DNA of 64,000 nucleotides, from contig CANLSR010000007.1 in assembly GCA_947493945.1 (NCBI GenBank), positions 1 to 64,000 on the forward strand, given 5' to 3'. How positions within the stretch are numbered: the first letter of the stretch is position 1; every line of letters starts with the position of its first letter. This stretch comes from an uncultured bacterium. Its GTDB lineage: Bacteria > Bacteroidota > Rhodothermia > Rhodothermales > Rubricoccaceae. Positions 43,589 through 51,880 of this stretch are shown in pieces. The notes under the pieces are model-generated. The model was not told where the DNA came from and did no database searches. It worked only from the letters and a program-made list of their open reading frames with translations. The position numbers and the translations under genes are program-made.

Positions 43589-45895
43589 CTACGGCGACAG
43601 CCGCTCGCGCAGCAGCGCCTGGACGGCCTTTGGGTCCGCCCCCTTGCCGGCGCGGCGCATGGTCTGGCCCACGAAAAAGCCGAACAGCTTCTGCTCGCCT
43701 GCTTGGTAGCGCGCCACCTCGTCCGGGTGGTCCGCCAGCGCCGCGTCGACGGCCGGCGCCAGCGCGTCGGCGTCGCGGACGGCGGCCAGCCCGAGCGCCT
43801 CCACCACGTCCTCAGCCGTCCCGCCCTCGTCCACCAGCGCCTGGACCACGGCTCCGGCGGCGTTCCGCGTCAGTCCGCCCGTCCCGACCAGCTCCAGCAC
43901 GGCCGCCAGCGCGGCGGGCTCGGCCCGAGACGCCGAGGCCGGGCGGTCGCCGAGGGCTCGGCGCAGGTCGTGGACCAAGAGCGTCCCGGCCGCGCTCGCC
44001 CTGGCGCCCGACCCGACGACGGCCTCGAACAGCCCCCCGAGGTCCGCGTCGGCGGCGAGGACGGCGGCCTCCTCCTCGCCCACGCCCAGCGCGACGAGCG
44101 CGTCGTAGCGCTGGCGGCCGTCGTCGTCGAGCGCGGAGGCGGGGTCGCGCGGTGGGGAGGGAGGAGAAAGCCGAACCCTAGCAGTGGCACTCGCTTCTGC
44201 GACGGCCCGGGCTGTCACGGTCAGCGGTGCCGGCTTCTCGGTCCAGCTGTCGCGGAGCGGGGCAATGCGGTTGAACACCAACGCACCGGGCAGCGAGTCC
44301 TCCGGGTCGCGCCAGAAGTAGCCGGTCCGCTCGAACTGGTAGCGCGTCTCGGGGTCGTCGCCGGCGACCGACGGCTCGATCCAGCCGGTCGTCTCGACCA
44401 GCGACTCGGGGTTGAGCGCGCTCAGGAAGTCGTCGGCCGACGCAGGATCCGCCACCGTAAACAGGCGGTCGTAGAGGCGGAACGAGGCCGGCAGCGCGTG
44501 CTCGGCCTCGACCCAGTGGACCACGCCGCGCGCGTCGGCGCCCTCCGCCAGTCGCGCGCGGATCTCGGTGATCTCGCCCGTGTCGTCGCGCTCGGCGTCC
44601 AGGATCTCGATCACCGGCCCGTGGCGCAGGCGGACCTTCGCGCCGGGCGACATCCGCTTCCAGCCCTTCCGCGGTTGGTCGGCGTAGTCGGCGCGCTCGA
44701 CCCAGAGCTCGGGGCCGAAGGGGAGCGGTCGGCTACTGGCGGCGCCAGTGGGCGGCGTGATGTCGTGGGGCCACAGCGGCGCGTCCAGCGTTTCGGGCTC
44801 GGCGCCCTCGACCGTCAGACGGACCGGGTCGGTGACGGCCAAGACGCGTGGCGCGACGCCGTTGAGGTCGTCGCGGATGGCGTACTGGAGCTGCTGGAGC
44901 TCGACGGCGCCGTTGACCTTGGTCACGCCCAAGTCGTCGAAAAAGCGCCGCAGCGCCTGGGGGCGGACGCCGCGTCGGCGCAGGCCGGCGATGGTCGGCA
45001 TCCGCGGGTCGTCCCAGCCGCTCACGTGGCCGCCCTCGACCAGCTGGCGGAGCCGGCGCTTGCTCGTGACGGTGGTTTCCAGGTTGAAGCGCGCGAACTC
45101 GTACTGGTGGTTGCGCGGCTCCGGCAGGCCGATGGCGTCGAGGTACCAGTCGTAGAGCGGCCGGTTGACGTCGAACTCCAGGGTGCAGATCGAGTGCGTC
45201 ACGCCCTCGATGGCGTCGCCCTGGCCGTGCGCCCAGTCGTAGAGCGGGTAGATGGCCCACTCCGTCCCGCGGCGGTAGTGCTCCGCGTCGCGCCGGATCC
45301 GGTACATCACCGGGTCGCGGAGCTTCATGTTGGGGTGCGCCATCGGCCCGTGCTCCGTGTCGATCTTGGCGCGGAGCACGTAGCGGCCGTCGGGGTGCTC
45401 CCCGTTCTTCATCTCCTCCAGGAGCCGGAGGCTCTCGGCGACGGAACGGTCGCGGTCGGGGCTGGGCGTGCCGGGCTCGGTGACGGTCCCGCGCCCGGCG
45501 CGGATCTCGTCTTCGGACTGGCCGTCGACGTAGGCGAGCCCTTTCTCCACCAGCTCGACGGCCCAGGCGTAGAGTTGCTCGAAGTAGTCCGACGCGAACC
45601 GGATCTCGGCCGGGTCGAAGCCCAGCCAGCGGACGGCGTCCTCCAGCGCGTCGACGAACTCCTGGCTCTCGGCCTCGGGGTTGGTGTCGTCGTAGCGGAG
45701 GTTGGTCACGCCGCCGAACTGCTCCGCCAGCCCAAAGTTGAGGCAGATCGACTGGGCGTGGCCGATGTGCGGGTAGCCGTTGGGCTCGGGCGGGAAGCGC
45801 GTCACCACGCGGCCGCCGTGGACGCCGGCCTCGACGTCGGCGGCGATGATCTCGCGCAGGAAGTTGGACTTGGGGGCGTCGGTCGGGTCGGCCAC
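43589..45895 (-). CDS. glnS: Glutaminyl-tRNA synthetase with C-terminal YqeY/GatB-tail domain
   Basis: Encodes 768 residues. Residues 1 to about 555 are GlnRS: PEPNGYPHIGHAQSICLNFG (HIGH), VTSKRRLRQLV as KMSKS region, SGWDDPRMPTIAGLRRRG, and the two-barrel anticodon part with YQFERTGYFWRD. Residues about 588-768 add a helical tail with EQKLFGFFVGQTMRR, the YqeY/GatB C-terminal signature. A GlnRS-YqeY fusion is known from Deinococcus, where the tail strengthens tRNA-Gln binding. GTG start. The plus-strand frames here are antisense shadows. Confidence 0.93.
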   Translation of the reverse strand: MADPTDAPKSNFLREIIAADVEAGVHGGRVVTRFPPEPNGYPHIGHAQSICLNFGLAEQFGGVTNLRYDDTNPEAESQEFVDALEDAVRWLGFDPAEIRFASDYFEQLYAWAVELVEKGLAYVDGQSEDEIRAGRGTVTEPGTPSPDRDRSVAESLRLLEEMKNGEHPDGRYVLRAKIDTEHGPMAHPNMKLRDPVMYRIRRDAEHYRRGTEWAIYPLYDWAHGQGDAIEGVTHSICTLEFDVNRPLYDWYLDAIGLPEPRNHQYEFARFNLETTVTSKRRLRQLVEGGHVSGWDDPRMPTIAGLRRRGVRPQALRRFFDDLGVTKVNGAVELQQLQYAIRDDLNGVAPRVLAVTDPVRLTVEGAEPETLDAPLWPHDITPPTGAASSRPLPFGPELWVERADYADQPRKGWKRMSPGAKVRLRHGPVIEILDAERDDTGEITEIRARLAEGADARGVVHWVEAEHALPASFRLYDRLFTVADPASADDFLSALNPESLVETTGWIEPSVAGDDPETRYQFERTGYFWRDPEDSLPGALVFNRIAPLRDSWTEKPAPLTVTARAVAEASATARVRLSPPSPPRDPASALDDDGRQRYDALVALGVGEEEAAVLAADADLGGLFEAVVGSGARASAAGTLLVHDLRRALGDRPASASRAEPAALAAVLELVGTGGLTRNAAGAVVQALVDEGGTAEDVVEALGLAAVRDADALAPAVDAALADHPDEVARYQAGEQKLFGFFVGQTMRRAGKGADPKAVQALLRERLSP

Positions 45896-45976
45896 GGCGG
45901 GGGAGGGGAGACGCCCGATGGTACCGCGCCGGGCGCGCTGGGTGCCGTGGAGACGCTCGGGAATCGGTGCCCTCGC

Positions 45977-46001
45977 CCCGCTGGCGACGGCCGCCAGCGG
46001 G
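45977..46001. repeat. GCTGGCGG-type palindrome
   Basis: CCCGCTGGCG (45977-45986) and CGCCAGCGGG (45992-46001) with a 5-bp loop, between the glnS start and the ctaG 3' end. Confidence 0.75.
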
Positions 46002-46022
46002 ACAGGCGGGGCGCACGTGGCC

Positions 46023-46868
46023 TCAGCCGCCGCCCGTTGCGCGTGCCGGACCCAGACCCCGCGGGGCGGCCGTCTCGGCGGGCCGCGACCGGTCGGGGAG
46101 CCACCGGCCCAAGGTCTGCCGGCGGTCGCCGCGGAGCCACGCCGCGAGCAGGACCGCCAGCAGCAGGGCCTCGGCCAGGTCGCCGCCGTAGTACATGATC
46201 TGGGCCGCCGTCTGTGTTTCCTCCGCTGCGGACACGCCGGCGGGCCAGAGACGGGCGAACATCAGCTTCGACAAGACCGCGTGGGCGGCGATGGACGCGA
46301 ACAGCACGCCCAGGCGCGTCCCCATCCCGGCCGCGTGCGGCGCCGGGTCCGGCCCCGCCAGCACGGCCCAGGTAAACAGGCACCCGGCCGCCAGCACGTG
46401 CGCGTGGACGGCCGCGTGGAGCACCGCCGAGCCCTGGGTCGCGGTGTAGAGCGGCGTCGCGTAGAGCGCCGCCATGCCGCCCACGTTGAGCACCAGCGCC
46501 GCGGCGGGGTGCGACACCACCCGGACGGGCGCCGACCGGAGCACGCGCGCCAGCCGACGCGCCGACGACACGGGCAGCGCCCGGAGCGCGACCGTCACCG
46601 GCGCGCCGAGCACCAGCCCGATCGGCGCGAGCATCCCCAAGACGACGTGCTGGACCATGTGCACCCGCAAGTCGCCGTGCGCTGCGTGCATCGCCGGCGG
46701 CGCGACGGCCGCCGCGACCGCCAGCGCGCCGGCCCCGAACGAGACCGTCCGCCAGGTGGGCCACCCGCGCCCCCGCTGGCGGCCGACGCGGACGCCGACG
46801 AGGTAGGCCGCCAGCCCGACCGCCACGGGCGCGAGCGCGGCAAACGAGGGGCCCCCGTGGTGCGTCAC
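46023..46868 (-). CDS. CtaG-family cytochrome oxidase assembly membrane protein
   Basis: Encodes 281 residues with about seven transmembrane helices and a His-rich pattern (PPAMHAAHGDLRVHMVQHVVLGM, VLHAAVHAHVLAAGCLFTWAVLAGPDP) typical of the CtaG/caa3 assembly family. It helps assemble the copper centre of haem-copper oxidases. GTG 46868 overlaps the stop of the DUF2243 gene (GTGA), so the two are coupled; in other bacteria this pair also occurs together. No oxidase subunit is adjacent. Confidence 0.85.
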   Translation of the reverse strand: MTHHGGPSFAALAPVAVGLAAYLVGVRVGRQRGRGWPTWRTVSFGAGALAVAAAVAPPAMHAAHGDLRVHMVQHVVLGMLAPIGLVLGAPVTVALRALPVSSARRLARVLRSAPVRVVSHPAAALVLNVGGMAALYATPLYTATQGSAVLHAAVHAHVLAAGCLFTWAVLAGPDPAPHAAGMGTRLGVLFASIAAHAVLSKLMFARLWPAGVSAAEETQTAAQIMYYGGDLAEALLLAVLLAAWLRGDRRQTLGRWLPDRSRPAETAAPRGLGPARATGGG

Positions 46869-47332
46869 GCCTGCGCCGGAGCGTCGTGCGCCCGGGCCCG
46901 CATCCAGAGCGCTCCGCCGACCGCCAGCAGCGCCAGGCCGGCGCCGATCCACGCTAGGTCGTAGGGCAGCAGGTCCACGCCGTAGCGGACCTGGTGGACC
47001 CGGAGCAGCTTGTGGTCGATGACGCCGTCGAAGGTCTGGAAGCCGCCGGCGCCCACGAAGAACCCGGCCCACGCCCAGGCCGGCGCGAACGCGCCGCGGC
47101 GGCGGAGGTCGGCCACCAAGAACCCGCCGCTGACCAGCGCCACCAGCTCGGCGGCGTGCAGCAGCCCGTCCGAGACGATCCCGCCGGCCGGCGTCGACAG
47201 GTCGTAGAAGTGGTGCCAGCGCAGCAGCTGGTGGAACACGACCTCGTCGACGGCCGCCATCAGGCCGATTCCCACCAGGACGAGGGCGCCGAGCGTGCGT
47301 CGGGGGTCGGGTGCGGAGGGGGCCGGTGCCAT
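46865..47332 (-). CDS. DUF2243 membrane protein
   Basis: Encodes 155 residues with four helices and the family signature GIGLMAAVDEVVFHQLLRWHHFYD, then GGFQTFDGVIDHKLLRVHQVRYG. DUF2243 proteins lie beside CtaG and haem-copper oxidase genes and may bind copper or haem through these His residues; the role is not established. ATG 47332 is chosen because the first helix starts 10 residues later. Confidence 0.85.
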   Translation of the reverse strand: MAPAPSAPDPRRTLGALVLVGIGLMAAVDEVVFHQLLRWHHFYDLSTPAGGIVSDGLLHAAELVALVSGGFLVADLRRRGAFAPAWAWAGFFVGAGGFQTFDGVIDHKLLRVHQVRYGVDLLPYDLAWIGAGLALLAVGGALWMRARAHDAPAQA

Positions 47333-47397
47333 GCGGCACCAACGCGCCCGGACGCGTACCCTTCCCACGCCCCCGACCCTCCGGCTTTCCTTGACCC

Positions 47398-47991
47398 ATG
47401 CGCGGACGCGGCCCCAGTCTCACCCACGACGCCGACCCCTTCGCGGGCGGGCTGCCCGCCCTCGACGGCCGCCGCGTGCGCCTCCGCCAACCCGTCGAGG
47501 CCGACGTGCCCGACCTGTTCGCCATCTTCGGCGACGCCGAGACCCTGCGCTACTGGAGCCACGGCCCGCTGGCGGACCTCGCGGCAGCCCGCCGCTACTA
47601 CGACGGCATCGTCTCCGGCCTGGCCGACCGCACGCTGTTCCAGTGGGCCGTGACCGCGGGCGACGACCGGCTGGTCGGCACGGTGACGCTGGTGGGCTGG
47701 GACCGCGCCAATCGCCGCGCCGAGATCGGGTTCGTCCTCCACCCGTCCCAGCAAAGAAAGGGGCTGGCCACCGACGCCGTCCGGACGGTGCTCGCGTGGG
47801 CGTTCGGGCCGATGGGCCTGCACCGCGTCGAGGCCGACGTCGAGCCGCCCAACGCGGCCTCGCTGCGCCTGCTGGAGCGCATCGGCTTCCAGCGCGAGGG
47901 CCTGTTCCGCCAGCGCTGGTGGACGCGCGGCCGGTGGACCGACAGCGTCATGCTCGGCCTGCTGGCGGACGACGTCGGCGCGTCGGGCTAG
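47398..47991 (+). CDS. GNAT acetyltransferase, RimJ/RimL type
   Basis: Encodes 197 residues with the acetyl-CoA loop HPSQQRKGLATDAVRTVLAWAFGPMGLHRVEADVEPPNAASLRLLERIGFQREG. This is the RimJ/RimL branch: the VRLRQPVEADVPDLFAIF opening and RLLERIGFQREGLFR strand-turn are characteristic. It acetylates either a protein N-terminus or a small amine; the substrate is not visible. Its stop overlaps the convergent DUF2007 gene by 4 bp. Confidence 0.88.
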   Translation: MRGRGPSLTHDADPFAGGLPALDGRRVRLRQPVEADVPDLFAIFGDAETLRYWSHGPLADLAAARRYYDGIVSGLADRTLFQWAVTAGDDRLVGTVTLVGWDRANRRAEIGFVLHPSQQRKGLATDAVRTVLAWAFGPMGLHRVEADVEPPNAASLRLLERIGFQREGLFRQRWWTRGRWTDSVMLGLLADDVGASG

Positions 47992-48320
47992 GGCGCCAGC
48001 GCGTCGGGCGCCAGCGCGTCGGGGGCGCCGGCGCCGCAGGACCAGCACGTGCCGAACGAGCCGTCGAGCGTCTCGCCACACGCGCACGTCCAGGCGCCCG
48101 GCGTGGCGTCGTCGCTGGTGAACGTGCGGACGGTGGGCGCGGCCCGGGCCGCGTCGGCGTCGTCCACCCAGACCTCGACCCAGGCCTCGATGGGCGGGAT
48201 CTCGCCGACGAACGCGGCGCGCGTCTCGCCCCGGACCTGGGCCGAGATGCCGTCGCCCTCCAGCGCGTGGCGGACGAGGTGGGCGACGGGCGCGTTCGGC
48301 GTGCTGTAAACCCGGGTCAT
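47988..48320 (-). CDS. DUF2007 protein with C-terminal zinc ribbon
   Basis: Encodes 110 residues. Residues 1-65 are a DUF2007 domain (MTRVYSTPNAPVAHLVRHALEGDGI, then WVEVWVDDADAARAA), a small alpha/beta module thought to act in signal transduction. Residues 78-98 form a zinc ribbon (CACGETL, then CWSCG). The C-terminus repeats APDALAP. It is just downstream of the partner-switching operon and convergent with the GNAT gene; a functional tie is only suggested by position. Confidence 0.8.
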   Translation of the reverse strand: MTRVYSTPNAPVAHLVRHALEGDGISAQVRGETRAAFVGEIPPIEAWVEVWVDDADAARAAPTVRTFTSDDATPGAWTCACGETLDGSFGTCWSCGAGAPDALAPDALAP

Positions 48321-48399
48321 GGCGGCGGAGGCGGGTGGGCGCCGAGTACGCGCCGCCGGGCCCTCGTGTTGCCGACGGCCCGCCTGGCCGGGCCGCCGT

Positions 48400-49602
48400 C
48401 TACGCCCCGTTCGGCTGGCGGTGGTCCGCCGCCGAGTGGTGGCGCCAGCCGGTCGCCGGCGCCGACGCCTGGCCGTCGCCGGCGTGGAGCGGCTGCCGCT
48501 GGAGCCAGAACACCAGCACGTCGTCGTCGAAGGTGGGCTTCTCGCTGCGGCGCAGCAGCCACGACAGGAGCGCGTGGACCGGCTGCTCGGCGCGGAGCGC
48601 CTGCTGGGCCCCCAGGGCCACGCCGCCCTCGCCGAACATGCCGCCCGAGCGCGTGACTTGCTCGTTGAGCCCGTCGGTGTAGCACAAGAGCGCGCTGTCG
48701 GGCGGCAGCACGAGCGCCCGGTCCTCGTAGGTCGTGCCCAGGTCCAGGCCCAGGATCAGGTCCGAGTGCTCGACCATGCCCGGGCCGTCCGGCGTCACCA
48801 GGATGGGCCGGCAGTGGCCCGCGTTGCAATACGTCAGGCGGTGCGTGTCCGGCTCCCAGCGCATCAGCAGCAGCGACGCGAACGTCTCCTCCAGCACGGC
48901 GTCGGTGATGAGCATCTCGTTGACGCGCTGCATCAGCCGCGCCGGGCTCACGGTCTCGCGCAGCATGGCGTGGAGCGTGCTCCGGATGTACGACAGGAAG
49001 CTGAAGGCGTAGAACTTGGCCTGGAGCCCCTTGCCCATGATGTCCCCGACGGTGAACAGGTACGACCCGTCCCCGGCGCGCGTCCAGTCGAACAGGTCGC
49101 CGCCGCCGTCCTCCTTGGGCCGCGAGAAGAAGACGGTCCGGTAGCCCGGCTCGGCGGGCATCTCGCGCGGGAGGAGGCGGTCGGAAAAGTCGCGGCCGAT
49201 CTTGGCGGTGAGCCTGGACTGGTAGACCTGGCTCCGCTGCACGATCTGGCCGACGCGCGTGATCAGGTGGTCGACGTCGAACGGCTTGGTGAGGTAGTCG
49301 TCGACGCCCTTGCGGAGCCCCTTCTGGCGGCTCAGGTCGTCGGCCTTGGCCGTCAGGAAGATGAACGGGATGGCCTGGGTGTCCGGCTCGCTGCGGAGCG
49401 CCGCGAGCAGCGCGAACCCGTCCATCACCGGCATCATGATGTCGGAGACGATGAGGTCCGGCGCGCGCGCCTCGACGGCGGCCAGCGCACGCTGGCCGTC
49501 CTCGGCCACGGCGACGTCGTACACCTTGCCGAGGCGGTACTCCAGCAGGCGCCGGAGCGTCTTGTTGTCCTCGACGACGAGGACGTGCGGGCGGTCACTC
49601 AT
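48400..49602 (-). CDS. Response regulator with PP2C-type phosphatase domain (RsbU/SpoIIE-like)
   Basis: Encodes 400 residues. Residues 1-125 form a receiver domain (LVVEDNKTLRR; phospho-Asp54 in SDIMMPVMDG; the Lys in TKPFDV). A linker then leads to a PP2C/SpoIIE phosphatase (GDLFDW, FTVGDIMGKG, TLTYCNAGH then YTDGLNEQV) that would dephosphorylate the STAS protein encoded at the operon start. Signals phosphorylate the receiver to set the phosphatase activity. Its ATG overlaps the kinase gene stop (ATGA). Confidence 0.93.
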   Translation of the reverse strand: MSDRPHVLVVEDNKTLRRLLEYRLGKVYDVAVAEDGQRALAAVEARAPDLIVSDIMMPVMDGFALLAALRSEPDTQAIPFIFLTAKADDLSRQKGLRKGVDDYLTKPFDVDHLITRVGQIVQRSQVYQSRLTAKIGRDFSDRLLPREMPAEPGYRTVFFSRPKEDGGGDLFDWTRAGDGSYLFTVGDIMGKGLQAKFYAFSFLSYIRSTLHAMLRETVSPARLMQRVNEMLITDAVLEETFASLLLMRWEPDTHRLTYCNAGHCRPILVTPDGPGMVEHSDLILGLDLGTTYEDRALVLPPDSALLCYTDGLNEQVTRSGGMFGEGGVALGAQQALRAEQPVHALLSWLLRRSEKPTFDDDVLVFWLQRQPLHAGDGQASAPATGWRHHSAADHRQPNGA

Positions 49603-50168
49603 CGGGGGTCGGCGCTGGGCGCCGGGTGGGGGAGGCCGCGCCCGCTCTGGCCGTCTCCGCCCGGCGGGCCGCCGATCGACCGGGCAAACGACGGGTCGGT
49701 GGCCAGGTCCTCGGGGCGGAACAGGGCCGCGAAAAAGTCCTCGCCGGGGTTCCGGACCACGAACGTCAGGCGCTGGGGGCCGGCCGGGCCGGCCGGCGCG
49801 TACGTCAGGTCGTCGGTGCTGGTGATGAGCATGAGCAGGCCGCGGCCGCGCTCCGACGGGGCCGGCGCGTCCAGGATCGACTGCTGGTGCTCGAGCTGGG
49901 TGGCGAGGTCGAACCCGGCCGACGTGTCGACCAGCTCGCACCGGACGCCGTCGCCCTCCACCGCGACCGCCAGCTCGATGCGCGGGCCGTCGGGGAAGTG
50001 CGCGTGCTGGACCAGGTTGGCGATCCACTCGTGGACCGCCAGCCGCAGCACCTCGACGCCGTCGGCGCCCAGCGCCGACGAGAACGCGCCGCCGGTGGTC
50101 CACCCGTCGAGCAGGGCGTGCACCTGGTCGGTGACCCGGTCGAGATCCGTGAACGCGTAGGTCGGCAT
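49599..50168 (-). CDS. RsbW-like anti-sigma/serine-protein kinase
   Basis: Encodes 189 residues of the GHKL fold used by RsbW/SpoIIAB: the N-box HEWIANLVQHAH, then strand GVRCELVDTSAGFD and the G box GRGLLMLI. It would phosphorylate the STAS antagonist or bind a target sigma or other partner. A Pro/Gly-rich tail of about 40 residues is additional. It lies between the STAS gene (27 bp upstream) and the PP2C regulator with which it overlaps, completing the switch. Confidence 0.9.
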   Translation of the reverse strand: MPTYAFTDLDRVTDQVHALLDGWTTGGAFSSALGADGVEVLRLAVHEWIANLVQHAHFPDGPRIELAVAVEGDGVRCELVDTSAGFDLATQLEHQQSILDAPAPSERGRGLLMLITSTDDLTYAPAGPAGPQRLTFVVRNPGEDFFAALFRPEDLATDPSFARSIGGPPGGDGQSGRGLPHPAPSADPR

Positions 50169-50195
50169 GCTGCCCGGGTCGGTGGAGGGGGGCGG

Positions 50196-50582
50196 CTACG
50201 CCGCGTCGCTGGGCCGCTGCGGGACCTGGGCCGCCGGCGCGCTGGCGCTGTGGGCCTCCAGGGCCGCCTCGACGGTCGGGAACTGGCGGAACACCTTGTA
50301 GGTGCGCGTCAGCTGGACGACGACTTGGACGGGCCGGCTGACCGACGCGAACACCACCTGGCCCCCGGCCGGCGTGAGCTGGCGGTAGAGCGAGAAGATG
50401 ACGCCCAGGCCGGTCGAGTCCAAGATGCCGGTCCCGGAAAAGTCCAGGGTGTAATAGCGAATGCCCTGGCGGGCGTGCTCCTGGCAGGCGGCCTTGAACT
50501 CGGCGGCGTTGCGGAAATCGAGCGCCTTGCCGATGCGCACGACGGCGGCCGTGGGGGACGCTTTCTGAAAGGTAAAGCTCAT
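50196..50582 (-). CDS. STAS-domain anti-sigma-factor antagonist
   Basis: Encodes 128 residues with the STAS pattern: IRYYTLDFSGTGILDSTGLGVIFSLYR, where Ser56 in DSTGLG is the expected phosphorylation site of SpoIIAA/RsbV proteins. The C-terminus adds Ala/Pro-rich sequence. Dephospho-STAS binds the RsbW-like kinase and frees its client; the kinase and phosphatase genes follow on the same strand. First gene of the three-gene operon. Its upstream 386-bp region holds the divergent lptC promoter. Confidence 0.92.
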   Translation of the reverse strand: MSFTFQKASPTAAVVRIGKALDFRNAAEFKAACQEHARQGIRYYTLDFSGTGILDSTGLGVIFSLYRQLTPAGGQVVFASVSRPVQVVVQLTRTYKVFRQFPTVEAALEAHSASAPAAQVPQRPSDAA

Positions 50583-50881
50583 AGGGGAGTCCGGAGGCGG
50601 ATGGGTGTCGGGACGGCCGCTGTTGGCCGCACACCCCGCAAAGGGACAGATATCATACCACCGGTCCGGGGTCCGTTGGTGCACCGCCGTTGGATCGCGG
50701 CGCGGCGCGAAATTAGATGACCGGGGCGTTCCCCGCCAGGCCCGCCCGCCCCCGAGGGCTCCGCCGGCGCCGGGGCGGGGAACGATCCGTAACCCGCCCC
50801 GGGAGATTCGACCCGCGCCGCGGCGGGCCCCGCCGGCCGCTGGCGGCGGCCCTCCGCCCGTCCTGCTCCCGCCGCTCCGCC

Positions 50882-50933
50882 CGGCCGCTCCGCCCGGCCG
50901 CTCCGCCCGGCCGCTCCGCCCGGCCGCTCCGCC
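50882..50933. repeat. Tandem repeat, 13 bp x 4
   Basis: Four perfect copies of CGGCCGCTCCGCC, with a degenerate fifth copy just upstream (about 50870-50881), ending 24 bp before the lptC -7 element. Copy number could vary by slippage. Confidence 0.85.
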
Positions 50934-50956
50934 CGTCCTGCGCCCGGCGCCTCCGC

Positions 50957-50964
50957 TAGCTTCC
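50957..50964 (+). promoter_or_regulatory. -7 promoter element of lptC
   Basis: TAGCTTCC ends 4 bp before the ATG at 50969. If transcription starts about 5-7 nt after this element, the mRNA begins at or just inside the start codon (leaderless). Confidence 0.55.
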
Positions 50965-50968
50965 ACGA

Positions 50969-51880
50969 ATGCGTTCCTCGTTCCTCCTGGTCGCGCTCGG
51001 CCTCGCCGCCTGCACCCGCCAGCCGGCCGAGGGGCTGCCGCCCGGCGTCGAGATCGAGGACCTGCCCGAGAGCGAGGGCTGGGACGTCGACTTCCGCACG
51101 AGCGCCGCCGGGCGGCCCCAGCTCCAGGTCCAGACGCCCTACCTCGCGCGCTACGCCCAGGACACGGCCCACGTCTACCTCGGGCCGCCGACGGGCGGCC
51201 CGTCGGCGACGCCGGTGTCGCTGCGGCTGTTCGACGACCGGGGCGCGGCCCGGGGCTCCGTCCGCGCGCCCGAGGTCTGGCTCTACGACGCCGACGGCCG
51301 CGTGGTGGCCCAGGGCGGCGTGCGGGCCACCGTGGCCGACGGCGGCGAGGTCGAGGCCCAGCGGATGACGCTGGTGGGCCAGCGCATCGACGCGCGCGGC
51401 CGGGTGCGGGCGGTCGCCCCGGGCGAGGGCGGCGCCCAGGTCCAGGCGGCGCGGTTGACGATGGAGGACGGCCGCATCGAGGCCGCGGGCAACGTCCGCG
51501 CCTCGGTGACGTCGGGCGGCGGCGCCCAGATCGAGGCCGCCCAGCTCGTGACGAGCCCCGGCGGGGCGTTCACGGCGTCCGGCGGGGCCCGCGTCCAGAT
51601 CCAGGGCCGCGCCCAGGCGACGGTCCGCGCGCGGACGGTGAGCGGGTCGGGCGGCCGCTACGTCGCCCAGGGCGGCGTCCGCGTCGAGACCTCGGGCGGG
51701 CGGACGCTGGAGGCCGGGCGCGTGGTCTGGGACGAGGCCGCCGGCCGGTTCTCGGCGCCGGGCGCGTTCTCGTTCGACGGCCCGGGCGCCCGGATCCGCG
51801 GCGTCGGGCTCTCGGCCACCTCCGACCTGTCGCGCTACACGTTCCGCCGCGCCACGGGCCAGATCGAGGTGGCGGAGTGA
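50969..51880 (+). CDS. lptC: LptC-like LPS transport lipoprotein
   Basis: Encodes 303 residues with a lipoprotein signal (MRSSFLLVALGLAACTRQ). The N-terminal half (VSLRLFDDRGAARGSVRAPEVWLYDADGRVVAQGGVRATV) is the LptC beta-jellyroll; the C-terminal half continues with repeated strands resembling LptA/OstA repeats, longer than enterobacterial LptC. It bridges LPS from the inner-membrane LptBFG complex to LptA. It overlaps lptA by GTGA, and lptB follows. Confidence 0.8.
   Translation: MRSSFLLVALGLAACTRQPAEGLPPGVEIEDLPESEGWDVDFRTSAAGRPQLQVQTPYLARYAQDTAHVYLGPPTGGPSATPVSLRLFDDRGAARGSVRAPEVWLYDADGRVVAQGGVRATVADGGEVEAQRMTLVGQRIDARGRVRAVAPGEGGAQVQAARLTMEDGRIEAAGNVRASVTSGGGAQIEAAQLVTSPGGAFTASGGARVQIQGRAQATVRARTVSGSGGRYVAQGGVRVETSGGRTLEAGRVVWDEAAGRFSAPGAFSFDGPGARIRGVGLSATSDLSRYTFRRATGQIEVAE

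Larger units (their letters stand above)
50583..50968. other. Divergent intergenic region, STAS operon to lptC
   Basis: 386 bp without a supported gene. The STAS-proximal part has an AT-rich patch (AGATATCATACC, about 50649-50660) that could be the leftward promoter. The lptC-proximal part is a long GC-rich stretch that ends in a 13-bp tandem repeat and the lptC -7 element. Confidence 0.5.
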
